A stretch of 64,000 nt of DNA, from assembly GCA_947589285.1 (NCBI GenBank), contig CANPZV010000003.1:1-64000 (forward strand), read 5' to 3'. How positions within the stretch are numbered: the first letter of the stretch is position 1; every line of letters begins with the position of its first letter. The DNA comes from an uncultured Clostridia bacterium (lineage in GTDB: Bacteria > Bacillota > Clostridia > Christensenellales > Borkfalkiaceae). The position numbers and the translations under genes were made by a program. The notes below the pieces were generated by a model. It ran no database searches and had not been told where the DNA came from. It was given only the letters and a program-made list of their open reading frames with translations. Shown here piece after piece: positions 1 to 9,910 of the stretch.

Positions 1-76
1 GACGAAGGGACTTGAACCCCCATGGTCTCCCACAGGAACCTGAAACCTGCGCGTCTGCCAATTTCGCCACGTCCGC
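1..76 (-). tRNA. tRNA-Leu (anticodon CAG), 3' end cut by window edge
   Basis: Reverse complement GCGGACGTGGCGAAATTGGCAGACGCGCAGG..TTCAGGT..CCTGTGGGAGACCATGGGGGTTCAAGTCCCTTCGTC has D-arm, long variable arm and T-arm of a class II Leu tRNA. Confidence 0.88.
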
Positions 77-93
77 ATGGGGAATTTCCGCAT

Positions 94-801
94 TCAGCGT
101 AAAAATTCCGTCTTTTTCACGGTTTTGCCGTCTCCCCCGTCGAGGAGCCAGACCTTTCCGCCGCTTGAGACCGCCTTTATGGGCACGCCGTCCGCAAATT
201 CGACGGCGGCGTCGTCCTCAACGCCCCAAGCGCAGAATCTATTATACCGTACAATTTCATCAAAGTCAAGCATTCTTTCATTGTAATGGGGAGAAATTTT
301 TCCTTTCAGCCAGCCGAGGCCGCGGTACATCGCATACTCCCCCTCGATGACCGAATCGGAGTACATGTCCTCAAACCAGCAGATCGCGCCCGCAGACAGC
401 CCCGCAAGGAAAACTCCCCTCTCATACGCCTCCCGAATGAGGCCGAGAAGCCCCGTCCTCCTCCACTCCCCGAGCATGAACACGGTATTCCCGCCGCCGA
501 CATAGATGAAGTCAGCCTTTTCGAACTTCTCCCTCATCTTTTCAGCGTCAAAGGGGCGGCCGACGGTGAGGGCGACGTCCGTCTTGATGTTGAATTTGCC
601 CGTAAAGACTTTGTGGAAGGTGTTGTAATAGGGCATGCAGTCGTGGCTGGCTGTCGGGATAAAGAGACCCGCGGGGCGTCTGTCCCCCGCGATCCTGTGT
701 GCCTCGGCGGCGATGTAGGCGTCGATCGTGAGCTTTTCGGGGGGAAGGGTCTCGCGCCCCTTTCCCTGTCCCCCGCCGATCGCCAAAACGCGCTTAATCA
801 T
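94..801 (-). CDS. Peptidase E (S51 family)-like protein
   Basis: MIKRVLAIGGGQ...FIYVGGGNTVFMLGEW...GLSAGAICWFEDMYSDS matches S51 dipeptidase E pattern; internal Met preferred over ORF start. Confidence 0.8.
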   Translation of the reverse strand: MIKRVLAIGGGQGKGRETLPPEKLTIDAYIAAEAHRIAGDRRPAGLFIPTASHDCMPYYNTFHKVFTGKFNIKTDVALTVGRPFDAEKMREKFEKADFIYVGGGNTVFMLGEWRRTGLLGLIREAYERGVFLAGLSAGAICWFEDMYSDSVIEGEYAMYRGLGWLKGKISPHYNERMLDFDEIVRYNRFCAWGVEDDAAVEFADGVPIKAVSSGGKVWLLDGGDGKTVKKTEFLR

Positions 802-1594
802 CCTCGTCTCCCTTCGGCGGCTCCTCCTGCACTTCCGCCTCGTCTGCGGCGGAGATGCCCGCCGTCCTGTCAACGGGGAGGGCGCAGATGACCCCGCAGG
901 CGGGCGTCTTTAACCCGACGCTCTCCGAGAGGGCGTCCATGATCTCCTGCGTGCGCTCTTTTTTGGTGAGAATGAGCAAGATCTCCTGTTCGGGGACGAG
1001 CGTGATGCCGACGAATTGTTCGGATTTTTGGTTGTCCGTCGCCCTTGCGCGGATGACCGTCCCGCCCGAAGCTCCCGCGGCGCGGGCCGCCTCCATGGCG
1101 GCGTCCGCGTTCCCCGCACGCATCGAGGTGATGACGAGATTGTATTTTCTGTCCTCTTGTTTCATGATCTTTTCCTCCTCCTGCGTCTTGTTGACGGCGG
1201 CCGCGAGAATGCCATCCGCGACCTTCTTCGACGATCCCGAAAGCGGGACGGTGAACGCGATCCCATTCCCCGCGAGGAACAGGGACATCTGCGTGCGGAG
1301 TTCCCTGATGATGAGTGCCTCGTCCCCCTCGGAGATGAGGGAGAACACGATCGTCTTTTCCGTCCTGCCGATCCCGAGATAGTCGAGAAGGGAGGAATGG
1401 GCGGTGCCGTACCCCGTGAAAGTGACGCTGAGCGCGACGGAGATCTCGTTCAAGATCTCCTTGACCTTCTTCCCGTTCCCCCTGTTGACGATGCTGATGA
1501 GCAGTTTCGGGCGGGCGGGACGCTCGCGCTTTTCCCCCTTTCTGCGGCTCTTCGCCGCCGTCCCCTTGGCGGGGTCCGATTTTTTCTTTTCCAT
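794..1594 (-). CDS. Tandem P-II-like signalling protein
   Basis: Two P-II-like halves (KLLISIVNRGNGKKVKEIL... and KYNLVITSMRAGNADAAMEAARAAGASGGTVIRAR...); abuts DUF1538-like membrane protein. Confidence 0.7.
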   Translation of the reverse strand: MEKKKSDPAKGTAAKSRRKGEKRERPARPKLLISIVNRGNGKKVKEILNEISVALSVTFTGYGTAHSSLLDYLGIGRTEKTIVFSLISEGDEALIIRELRTQMSLFLAGNGIAFTVPLSGSSKKVADGILAAAVNKTQEEEKIMKQEDRKYNLVITSMRAGNADAAMEAARAAGASGGTVIRARATDNQKSEQFVGITLVPEQEILLILTKKERTQEIMDALSESVGLKTPACGVICALPVDRTAGISAADEAEVQEEPPKGDEDD

Positions 1595-1595
1595 A

Positions 1596-3122
1596 TCAGT
1601 CCACCTCGTACATCAGGATCCTGTCGTTCACGGCAAGGAAGGCGCGCTCGATCTTCTTGCGCTTGCGTTTGTAGAGAATGCCGAGGATCTGTATGGAGAT
1701 CAGGGGCGTCAGGGCGACGAAGGCGACGCAGCCGAAGGCGTCCGTCATGATCGCCTCGGGGCGAAGGACGTTGCACGCCCCGATCGCCAGAGGAAGGACG
1801 AAGGAAGAGACGAGCGCGCCGCTCGCGACGCCGCCCGAGTCGAAGGCGATGCCCGTGAACATGGGGTGCGTGAAGAAGGTCAGAATGAGCGCGAGCGCGT
1901 AGCCGGGGATGAGGATCCACATGATGTTGATCCCCGTCAGGATCCTCATCATGGCAAGCCCGAGGGAGACGCACACGCCGATGCAGAGGCCCGTCTTCAT
2001 CGCGCCCGCGCGGATCGCCCCGACAGAGAGCCGTTCGACCTGCTTATTGAGGACGTGGACGGCGGGTTCTGCGGCGACGATGAAGTAGCCGAGGAGCATG
2101 CCGACGGGGATCAGGAGCCACCCGCCCCACTTTGAGGCGAGGGTCTTTCCGATCTCCATGCCGACGGGCATGAAGCCGACGTTCGCGCCCGTCAGGAAGA
2201 GGACGAGGCCGATGAACGTGTACAAAAATCCGATGAAGATCCTGACGAGCTGACGCTTATAGATGGAGCGCGTGATGAGCTGGAAGAGCAGGAAAAAGAC
2301 GGCGATCGGCGCGATGGCGATGCCGACTTCGCCGCAATAGCTGCCGAAGCCGCGGAGGTATTCCATGACTGCGCCCTGCGTCGTCGCCACCGACACGGGA
2401 TCCGTCACCGTATAAGCAACGTTCTCTATCTTAAAGATGATGGCGAGAATGAGGACGGCGATGATGGGTCCCACGCTCGAGAGGGCGACAAGGCCGAAGG
2501 AGTCGCTCGCGCCGTCCTTGCGGATGGACGAGACGCCGACGCCGAGGGAGATGATGAAGGGCACGGTCATGGGGCCTGTCGTCACGCCGCCCGCGTCAAA
2601 GGAGACTGCCCAAAAGTCCTTTGAGACGAAGAAACTCAGGACGAATGCGGCGATATAGAAGGCGATGAGGAGCCACGAGAGCGGGATCCTGAACACGATC
2701 CTGAGCATCGCGATGAGCAGGAAAAAGCCCACCCCCACCGCGACGGTGAGAATGAGGAGATAGTTCCCGAGCGGCGTCGCATGGGCGAGCGAAGGCACCT
2801 GCGCCGCAAGGATCTGCAGATCGGGTTCGGCGATCGTCACGATGATGCCGATGATGAAGGACAAAAGGGAAATGATCCAGACGTTGCGGGAGCGCGTCAT
2901 GGCGGTACCGATGTTCTCGCCGATGACGAGGAGGGACATATCCGCGCCCAGCGTGAACATGCCTGTGCCGACGATGAGGAGGACGACCCCTGCGAGGAAC
3001 AGCACAAAAGTCCCCGCGTCAAGGGGGGCCACGGTTGCCGATAAGATCAGAATGATGAGAGCAATGGGCAGGATGGATGTAAGCGATTCGACGATCTTAT
3101 CCCGCAGAGCTTTGACCTTCAT
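1596..3122 (-). CDS. DUF1538-like multi-pass membrane protein
   Basis: ~12 hydrophobic segments with an internal duplication (FDAGGVTTGPMTVPFIISLG... / FDSGGVASGALVSSFVLPLAIG). Confidence 0.75.
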   Translation of the reverse strand: MKVKALRDKIVESLTSILPIALIILILSATVAPLDAGTFVLFLAGVVLLIVGTGMFTLGADMSLLVIGENIGTAMTRSRNVWIISLLSFIIGIIVTIAEPDLQILAAQVPSLAHATPLGNYLLILTVAVGVGFFLLIAMLRIVFRIPLSWLLIAFYIAAFVLSFFVSKDFWAVSFDAGGVTTGPMTVPFIISLGVGVSSIRKDGASDSFGLVALSSVGPIIAVLILAIIFKIENVAYTVTDPVSVATTQGAVMEYLRGFGSYCGEVGIAIAPIAVFFLLFQLITRSIYKRQLVRIFIGFLYTFIGLVLFLTGANVGFMPVGMEIGKTLASKWGGWLLIPVGMLLGYFIVAAEPAVHVLNKQVERLSVGAIRAGAMKTGLCIGVCVSLGLAMMRILTGINIMWILIPGYALALILTFFTHPMFTGIAFDSGGVASGALVSSFVLPLAIGACNVLRPEAIMTDAFGCVAFVALTPLISIQILGILYKRKRKKIERAFLAVNDRILMYEVD

Positions 3123-3151
3123 TTGTGTTCTCCTCTTCTTGGGTCAAAAGA

Positions 3152-3604
3152 TCATTTCATATACTTTTCTTCGATGAGGGCGATCTTGCCGATGCGCCGA
3201 CTGTGCTTTTCGAGGCCCGAAAATTCGGTCGTGAGGAAGGTCTCAACGATGTCGAGGGCGAGGTTGACGCCCACGATCCCCCCGCCGAGGGCGAGGACGT
3301 TCGCGTCGTTGTGTTCGCGCGTCAGACGTGCGCAGGTCGCGTCCGTGCAGAGGGCACAGCGGATCCCGCGGACCTTGTTGGCGGCGATCGAGATGCCGAT
3401 GCCCGTCGTGCAGACGAAGATCCCCCGCTCGCACGCGCCGCTTGCGACGGCCTCCGCGCCCTTCAGGGCGAAGTCGGGATAGTCGCAGGAGTCGGACGTT
3501 GTTGTTCCGAAATCTTCGACTTCATAGTTGTTTTCATTGAGATACTCGACGATCGCCGTCTTTAAGGCAAGCCCGCCGTGATCGCATGCAACTGCTATTT
3601 TCAT
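3152..3604 (-). CDS. rpiB: Ribose-5-phosphate isomerase B
   Basis: MKIAVACDHGGLALKTAIVEYL...CTTGIGISIAANKVRGIRCALC...DANVLALGGGIVG. Confidence 0.95.
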   Translation of the reverse strand: MKIAVACDHGGLALKTAIVEYLNENNYEVEDFGTTTSDSCDYPDFALKGAEAVASGACERGIFVCTTGIGISIAANKVRGIRCALCTDATCARLTREHNDANVLALGGGIVGVNLALDIVETFLTTEFSGLEKHSRRIGKIALIEEKYMK

Positions 3605-3624
3605 AGTATTCTTTCCCCCACCTC

Positions 3625-3659
3625 AATTTTTAATTTTTAATTTTCAATTTTTAATTTTT
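3625..3659. repeat. AT-rich intergenic repeat, copy 1
   Basis: aatttttaatttttaattttcaatttttaattttt; near-identical word at 31062-31094 with similar ccccYacc flank. Confidence 0.75.
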
Positions 3660-3662
3660 GAT

Positions 3663-4118
3663 TTATTCCATGCACCATGTTTTGACGATGAGCGGAATGA
3701 CCTCGCGGATGGCGCGGAGGGTCGCGCGGTAGACGTCGATGCCCTGCCCGTAGGGGTCGGGGATCTCCTTCCCCGCGATCGCATAAAAGCTCGTCGCGTT
3801 TTTACAGTTGAGCCGCGCCGTCTGCGCCTCGGTCATGCAGATGACGACGTACGCCTCGCGGAGCATCTTCTCCGTGAGCTGGCGGGGCTTGAAGGTCTTG
3901 TTGACGGGGATCCCCGCCTCGGCGAGGGCCTGCGCGCTGTTGGGGCTGAGAACGCTCCCCTGTTCGACGGCGATGCCCGCGGAGGAAACGGAATAGCCCG
4001 AGATCTTCTTCTTGCGGAGTTCCCTCCGCAGCGCGGCCTCGGCCATCGGGGAGCGGCAGGTGTTCCCCGTGCAGACAAAGAGTATTTTCTTTTTCGGTTC
4101 AGTTTTCTTCCGTTCCAT
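3663..4118 (-). CDS. ywlE: Low-molecular-weight protein (arginine/tyrosine) phosphatase
   Basis: ILFVCTGNTCRSPMAEA CX4CR signature; C-terminal IPDPYGQ; next to ywlC and rpiB as in Firmicutes. Confidence 0.9.
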   Translation of the reverse strand: MERKKTEPKKKILFVCTGNTCRSPMAEAALRRELRKKKISGYSVSSAGIAVEQGSVLSPNSAQALAEAGIPVNKTFKPRQLTEKMLREAYVVICMTEAQTARLNCKNATSFYAIAGKEIPDPYGQGIDVYRATLRAIREVIPLIVKTWCME

Positions 4119-5112
4119 GTTCCACTCCGAAGGCGCGGTGCAATCTGTTGAGTACGCCCGCCATCACGCCGCCCTTCTCCCTCGGTTCGACGCCGATGAG
4201 GAGGGTCGCGGTCTTTTCTCCCCTGCGGAGAAGGTCGTAGAGCCGCCGCGCCATCGTCTCCCCCGTCCCGCCGAGGTCGAGGGTGCGGAAGGAGGACAGC
4301 GCGGCACAGGCTTCGCTCTCGCAAAGGAAACAGGGCGTCTCCCCCGCTTTTTCGGCCTCCCTGTAGCACGCGACGGCCGCTTCCAGCTCATTTTCTCTGA
4401 AAAATGCCGTCCTGCATCGGGGCGAGTAGTGCTTGTACGCCATGCCGGGGCTTTTGGGCCTCTCTCCCCTCTGCATCCGATAGACGCCGCAATCCCCCGC
4501 GACGGCGGCGATCATCTCCCGCGTCACGAGGCCCTCGCGCAGGATCTGGGGAATTTCCCCCGTACAGTCGAGGACGGTGCTTTCTATGCCGCCGCTGCAT
4601 GCCCCGCCGTCGAGAATGAGCGGGATCTTGCCGTTGAAATCTTCAAAGACGTGCCTCGCGGTGACGGGAGAGACGTGCTTGGAGAGGTTCGCGCTCGGCG
4701 CGGCGATGGGAAGGCCGACGCACTTCAAAAACTCCTGCGCGGTCGGCGAGGACGGCACGCGGACGGCGAGCGTATCGAGGCCGCAGGAGACGTACTTCGA
4801 GACCTTGCCCGTGGAAGGGTACACCATCGTGAGCGGCCCCGGGAGAAACGCGCCGCGGAGTGCCGCCGCATAGGGCGGTTCACCGTCGATGAGGGGCGAA
4901 ATGTCGTAGTCCCTATGCACATGGACGATGAGCGGGTTGTCTGCAGGGCGGCCCTTGAGTTCGAAAATTTTGAGGACGGCCTCGTCGGAAAAGGCGTTCG
5001 CGCCCAAACCGTACACCGTCTCCGTGTGGAAGGCGACGGCTTCCCCCTCTTCAATGTATTTTTTTGCGCGTTCGAGCCATCCGCGGGAACAGTTTACGAT
5101 CTGCGTCTCCAT
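4099..5112 (-). CDS. ywlC: L-threonylcarbamoyladenylate synthase (Sua5/YwlC)
   Basis: AFHTETVYGLGANAFSDEAVLKIFELKGRPADNPLIVH plus Sua5 C-terminal domain. Confidence 0.92.
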   Translation of the reverse strand: METQIVNCSRGWLERAKKYIEEGEAVAFHTETVYGLGANAFSDEAVLKIFELKGRPADNPLIVHVHRDYDISPLIDGEPPYAAALRGAFLPGPLTMVYPSTGKVSKYVSCGLDTLAVRVPSSPTAQEFLKCVGLPIAAPSANLSKHVSPVTARHVFEDFNGKIPLILDGGACSGGIESTVLDCTGEIPQILREGLVTREMIAAVAGDCGVYRMQRGERPKSPGMAYKHYSPRCRTAFFRENELEAAVACYREAEKAGETPCFLCESEACAALSSFRTLDLGGTGETMARRLYDLLRRGEKTATLLIGVEPREKGGVMAGVLNRLHRAFGVEHGTEEN

Positions 5113-5113
5113 A

Positions 5114-6577
5114 TCAATCGTCGGTGGGAATGTCGGTCTCCCCGCCGAAGGCCTCCCCGGCGGAGGGATTTTCGCCGAAGTCGCTCCGCTTGCGGGAAGG
5201 CTCCTCCGCGGGTTCGCCCTGCGCCTCGACGTCGATGAACTTGGTCAGCTCGCCGAGGAAGCGGAGCTGGATGCGCCCCGTCTCGCCGTTCCTGTGCTTG
5301 GCGATGACGAGTTCGGCCGCGCCCTTGACGATGTTGCCCTTGACAAGCTCTTCGGGCGTCGCACCCGCGTCGGGACGGTTGATGAACATAACGATGTCTG
5401 CGTCCTGCTCGATCGCGCCCGATTCGCGCAGGTCGGAGAGCTGTGCCTCCTTGGTCTGGATGCGGCGGAGCTGGGAGAGGGCGATGACGGGAACGTTGAG
5501 TTCCTTGGCCATGATCTTGAGGTCGCGGGTGATGGACGCGATCTCCTGCTGTCTGTTTTCGGGGGAGTTCCTGTAACTTCCCTTCGGCTTGTCCGTCCCC
5601 TCTCCCCCCATGAGCTGGATATAGTCGATCATGATGAGGTCAAGCCCCCCCTCGGCGGTCGCGAGGCGGCGGCACTTCGAAAGGATCTCCGCGGGCGTCA
5701 CGCGGGAGCTGTCGTCGATGAAGAGTTTGCTCTTGCGGAGACGGTCGCTCGCACGCATGAGGTTCTTCCAATCCTTGCCGTTGAGCTTGCCCGATAGGGC
5801 CGCGGACATGCTCACGCCCGCATATGAGCAGAGCAGCCTCTGCACGATCTGTACGCGGGGCATTTCGAGGGAAAAGACGGCCGCGACCTTGCCCTTTTTG
5901 AGGCAGGCGTTTTCGACGATGTTCATCGCAAGCGACGTCTTGCCCATGCCGGGGCGGGCGGCGATGACGATGAGGTCGGACTTTTGCAGGCCGTTCGTGA
6001 TCCTGTCGAGGTGGCGGAAGCCCGTCTCAAGCCCGCGGCAGGAGGAGGGATCGTTCTGGATCATCTCGAACTTGGAGATGACCTCCTCGATGACGTCCCC
6101 CTCGGCAAGCCCCGCAAGGCTCCCCGAATCCTCCCGCTTGGAGATGTCATAGACGAGCTTTTCGGCATAGCCGATCGCGTCGCGGTCATCGGGGCTTCCC
6201 GCGCTGTTCTGAATGATGTCGCTCGCCGCACGGATGAGGGCGCGGTTGACGGAATCCCTCCTCACGATCTCGAGATATTGCCTGTAATTGGCGGCGGAGG
6301 GAATGAGCGCGGTGAGTTCGGTGACGGCCTGAAGCCCCCCCGCCCTCTCGAGCTTGCCCTCGCGGTCGAGTTCGTCGGTGAGCGTAACGACGTCCACCGT
6401 CTTGTGCCCCGCATAGATGACTTTCATCGCGGCGAGGATCAGCCTATGGCCCTCGTCATAGAGATCCTCCTCTCTGACGCGCTCCAAGATCTCGGACTGG
6501 ACGCTCTCGTCGATGAGAACGCACCCGAGGAGCGCGCGCTCCGCGTCGGTGTTGTGCGGCATCTGATTGTTCGGCAT
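5114..6577 (-). CDS. dnaB: Replicative DNA helicase DnaB
   Basis: MPNNQMPHNTDAERALLGCVL...DLIVIAARPGMGKTSLAMNIVENA (Walker A)...SDLRESGAIEQDADIVMFI. Confidence 0.96.
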   Translation of the reverse strand: MPNNQMPHNTDAERALLGCVLIDESVQSEILERVREEDLYDEGHRLILAAMKVIYAGHKTVDVVTLTDELDREGKLERAGGLQAVTELTALIPSAANYRQYLEIVRRDSVNRALIRAASDIIQNSAGSPDDRDAIGYAEKLVYDISKREDSGSLAGLAEGDVIEEVISKFEMIQNDPSSCRGLETGFRHLDRITNGLQKSDLIVIAARPGMGKTSLAMNIVENACLKKGKVAAVFSLEMPRVQIVQRLLCSYAGVSMSAALSGKLNGKDWKNLMRASDRLRKSKLFIDDSSRVTPAEILSKCRRLATAEGGLDLIMIDYIQLMGGEGTDKPKGSYRNSPENRQQEIASITRDLKIMAKELNVPVIALSQLRRIQTKEAQLSDLRESGAIEQDADIVMFINRPDAGATPEELVKGNIVKGAAELVIAKHRNGETGRIQLRFLGELTKFIDVEAQGEPAEEPSRKRSDFGENPSAGEAFGGETDIPTDD

Positions 6578-6717
6578 ATGGTTTTTACCTCTGTGATAAT
6601 TTTGGGGACCTTTCGCGTATTTTTCAGGGGATTCTTCGGGCTTCGCCCTCAGAATGAGCGTCGTTCCCTCGCTGCCCCTTTTAGGGGCGATGAGGATATG
6701 GCGACATTGCACTGAAA

Positions 6718-8487
6718 TCAGGACAGTTTTTCGAATTGCTCCAAGGCGTCCTTGAATTCGGCCATTGCGGCGGCGAAGGTCTCCTCCTTGGTGAGATCCG
6801 CGCCCGCGATCTTGAGCAGGGACACGGGGTCGGACGAACAGCCGCCCGAGAGGAACTTCTTGTATTCCTTCACGGCCGCCTCCCCCTCCTTCAGGATCCT
6901 GTTGGCGATGCAGATCGCGGCGGTGATGCCCGTCGCATACTTGTAGACGTAGAAGGAGCGGTAGAAGTGCGGGATCCTCGCCCACTCGATGGCGATGTTT
7001 TCGTCATGGACGACGGCGGGACCGTAATAACTGCGGTTGAGGTCCAGATAGAGTGCGGAGAGGTTGTCCTTGTTGAGCGGTTCTCCCCCCTCTGCCATCT
7101 CGTGCGCCTTCTCCTCGAACTCCGCAAACTGCGTCTGGCGGAAGAGCGTCGTGCGCACCATGTCCATAAAGTAGTTGAGGAGGTACTTTTTGAGCGTCTT
7201 GTCCTCGGTGGTCTTGAGGAGATATTTGAGGAGCAATACCTCATTGACGGTGGAGGCGACCTCCGCGACGAAGATCGTGTAATCGGACTTCACGAAGGGC
7301 TGGTTCTTGTTGGAATAGTAGGAGTGGAGGGAGTGCCCCATCTCGTGCGCGATCGTAAAGACGTCGTGCGTGGTCTTTTGATAGTTCAGAAGCACATAGG
7401 GATGACAGCCGTACATGCCGATGGAGTACGCGCCGCTCCGCTTGCCCTCCGTCTCCATGACGTCGATCCATCCCTCGTCCCTGCCCTTTTTGAGGAGGGA
7501 AATGTACTCTTCCCCGAGGGGAGAAAGCCCCTTGAGGACGAGGTCCCACGCCTCCTCATAGGAGAGTTTCAGCTCGGCGTCCTCGACGAGGGAGGGATAG
7601 ATGTCGTACATGTACATCTCTCCAAGGCCCATGACCTTCTTTCTCACCTCCATGTAGCGGTGCATGAGGGGCATGCCCTTGTGGACGCAGGCGACGAGAT
7701 TGTCATAGACGGCGCGATCGACGTCCTCTTCGAACATCGAACGCCCGATACAGCTGTCGAAGCCGCGGGCCTCCTTGTAGAAGATGTCCTTTTTGACGTT
7801 GCCCGCATAGGTCACGGCGAGCGTGCCGAGGATCTTGCGGTAGGCCGAATAGTACTTTTTGTATGCCTCCTCCCGCTTTGCCCTGTCCTTTCCGCTCATG
7901 ATGACCGAATACAGCCCGTGAGAGAGGGCGATCTCCCTCCCCTCATATTCGATGGAGGGAAGGTCAAGCTCGGCATTGTCGAGCATCTCGAATACGTCGT
8001 TCGGGACGTCCAACGCCTCCCCCGAGAGGGCGAGGATCCGCTCTTCCCGCTCGGAGAGGACGTACTTCTTCCGCGCGATGAGGCGTTTTAACATGTAGTC
8101 ATAGTCCTTGAACCGCTTGTCCGCGAGGAAGCCTTTGAGGGTCTCGTCGGGGAGGGCGGTGAGTTCGGGGGTCACGAAGGCGGTCTCTGCCGCAAGGCGG
8201 GTGTTGAGGCTCATGACCTTGCCGAGGTAGGAACTGTACTTCGTGTCCCGCACGTCCTCGTCGTGTTTGAGGAAGGCATAGAGGTAGATCTTGAGGAATC
8301 TGAGCGTGAAGTCCTCCTCCGCCTTGAAGTAGGCGAGGATATTCTCCGCGGTGTTGAGGGTCCCGCGGTACTGCGCGAGGGCAAGGGAGCCTTCAAGGGC
8401 GGCAAACGCCTCCTCCCACGCCCCGTCGCTCTCAAAGATGTCGCTCGTGCGCCATTTGTAATTTTCGGGTACGTCTTTTCTTTCCAT
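6718..8487 (-). CDS. pepF: Oligoendopeptidase F (M3 metallopeptidase)
   Basis: FTIAHEMGHSLHSYYS HEXXH motif and full-length M3B similarity. Confidence 0.95.
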   Translation of the reverse strand: MERKDVPENYKWRTSDIFESDGAWEEAFAALEGSLALAQYRGTLNTAENILAYFKAEEDFTLRFLKIYLYAFLKHDEDVRDTKYSSYLGKVMSLNTRLAAETAFVTPELTALPDETLKGFLADKRFKDYDYMLKRLIARKKYVLSEREERILALSGEALDVPNDVFEMLDNAELDLPSIEYEGREIALSHGLYSVIMSGKDRAKREEAYKKYYSAYRKILGTLAVTYAGNVKKDIFYKEARGFDSCIGRSMFEEDVDRAVYDNLVACVHKGMPLMHRYMEVRKKVMGLGEMYMYDIYPSLVEDAELKLSYEEAWDLVLKGLSPLGEEYISLLKKGRDEGWIDVMETEGKRSGAYSIGMYGCHPYVLLNYQKTTHDVFTIAHEMGHSLHSYYSNKNQPFVKSDYTIFVAEVASTVNEVLLLKYLLKTTEDKTLKKYLLNYFMDMVRTTLFRQTQFAEFEEKAHEMAEGGEPLNKDNLSALYLDLNRSYYGPAVVHDENIAIEWARIPHFYRSFYVYKYATGITAAICIANRILKEGEAAVKEYKKFLSGGCSSDPVSLLKIAGADLTKEETFAAAMAEFKDALEQFEKLS

Positions 8488-8494
8488 ATTATTT

Positions 8495-9031
8495 TTACTC
8501 CTTATTTTGCTCCTTTTGGTCTTTTAAGATCTCATACGCGATCATGAGGTTGCCCTGCGAGACGAAGCGGACGACGTCCCCCTCCTCAAAGGGCGGGAAG
8601 TCCTTTTCGCCGTCCACATAGATCTGGCGGATCATGGTCTCCTCCCGTTTGATGTTCTTCACCTCGAAGGCGGCGACGTTCACGTCCACGCCGTCATGCA
8701 CCGTCCAATCCTCCACCCCGACGAAGGGGGCGCAGTTGTTCTCTTTCAGCCCCGCGGAGATGAAGTTCAGCATCTTGCAATAGCTGTTGACCCGCTTGTA
8801 GCAGATCCCCATGAAGGGAAAGCAGAAGATGATGTAGAGCGCGGCGATGACACAGGTCACCGCGATCATCCACGGCCCGTTGGGGTCACGGTAGGCGAGC
8901 TGCGAATACAGCACGATAAAGGTCAGCATTCCTGCGAGGACGGCCGCCGTCACGCCGAGAAAGACGGCGAGATACTTCCTCCGCTGCATCACGGCGTCAT
9001 AGAGGTCACTGTCACGATACAGATATGTCAT
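8495..9031 (-). CDS. Hypothetical membrane protein
   Basis: 178 aa, two N-terminal TM helices, in operon orientation. Confidence 0.7.
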   Translation of the reverse strand: MTYLYRDSDLYDAVMQRRKYLAVFLGVTAAVLAGMLTFIVLYSQLAYRDPNGPWMIAVTCVIAALYIIFCFPFMGICYKRVNSYCKMLNFISAGLKENNCAPFVGVEDWTVHDGVDVNVAAFEVKNIKREETMIRQIYVDGEKDFPPFEEGDVVRFVSQGNLMIAYEILKDQKEQNKE

Positions 9032-9034
9032 TGT

Positions 9035-9895
9035 TTACTCCGCGATGAAGAGGACGCCGAGGGTGTTCCTGCCGCAGTGGCCCGTGACGACGCCCCCTGC
9101 GACCGTTTCAAGCACGGAATCGAAGGTGAAGAGTTCCCCCACCAGCTGTTTGGCATGTTCCACGAGGGAAGCGTCCGCACTGCTGTGCGTGATGAAGCAC
9201 CTCGTCTTGTCATAGTCGGGATAGCGGGCGGCGAGGTCGCGGATATAGGCGTTGATACACTTGTCCATATTGCCGCGGTACTTCTTCCCGGGGACGAGCT
9301 GGCCGTCGTCCATATAGATGAGCGGGTGGATCTTGAGCAGGTTCGCCGCGTACATCGTCATGCGGGAACATCTGCCTCCCTTGTAGAGATAGTCAAGCCT
9401 GTCGGGGATAAAGGAAGTGTTGACCTTGGGGCGCAGGCCGTTCACGACGTCGGCGATCCGGGCCGCCTCCATGCCCTGCTCTGCGAGGTCGCACGCCTTC
9501 ATGACGAGAAGCCCCTGCCCCGAGGAGAGAGCCTTGGTGTCGATGACAAAGACCTTCCCGCCGAACTTTTGGGCCGCGACGGCCGCATGCGCGTGCGAGG
9601 AGGACGCCTTCTCCGAGATGTTGAAGTGAATGACGGTGTCCCCCGCCGAGACGAACTTCCCGAAGAAGTCCTCATAGTCCCCGACGCTCGGGGCGGACGT
9701 CTTGGGGAGCGTGCCCGTCTTTGCAACGTAGTCGAAGATCTCCTGCGGGGTGATGGTCACGCCGTCGCGGAAAGAATTCTCGCCGAGGATGACAGAAAGA
9801 GGCATGATCTCGATGCCGCGTTCCGCCGCATAGGGGCCGAGATCGCATGTGCTGTCTGCTGTGACTTTGATCATATCGTTTTCTCCTTTTCCCAA
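9035..9895 (-). CDS. DegV family protein
   Basis: MIKVTADSTCDLGPYAAERGIEIMPLSVILGENSFRDG...; 286 aa. Confidence 0.93.
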   Translation of the reverse strand: MGKGENDMIKVTADSTCDLGPYAAERGIEIMPLSVILGENSFRDGVTITPQEIFDYVAKTGTLPKTSAPSVGDYEDFFGKFVSAGDTVIHFNISEKASSSHAHAAVAAQKFGGKVFVIDTKALSSGQGLLVMKACDLAEQGMEAARIADVVNGLRPKVNTSFIPDRLDYLYKGGRCSRMTMYAANLLKIHPLIYMDDGQLVPGKKYRGNMDKCINAYIRDLAARYPDYDKTRCFITHSSADASLVEHAKQLVGELFTFDSVLETVAGGVVTGHCGRNTLGVLFIAE

Positions 9896-9910
9896 TGAAA
9901 TGAATAAATT

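Noticed and set aside
6578-6985. N-terminal extension of the dnaB ORF
   Set aside because: Composition is an out-of-frame read of intergenic repeat/pepF DNA; DnaB similarity begins at MPNNQM (6577).
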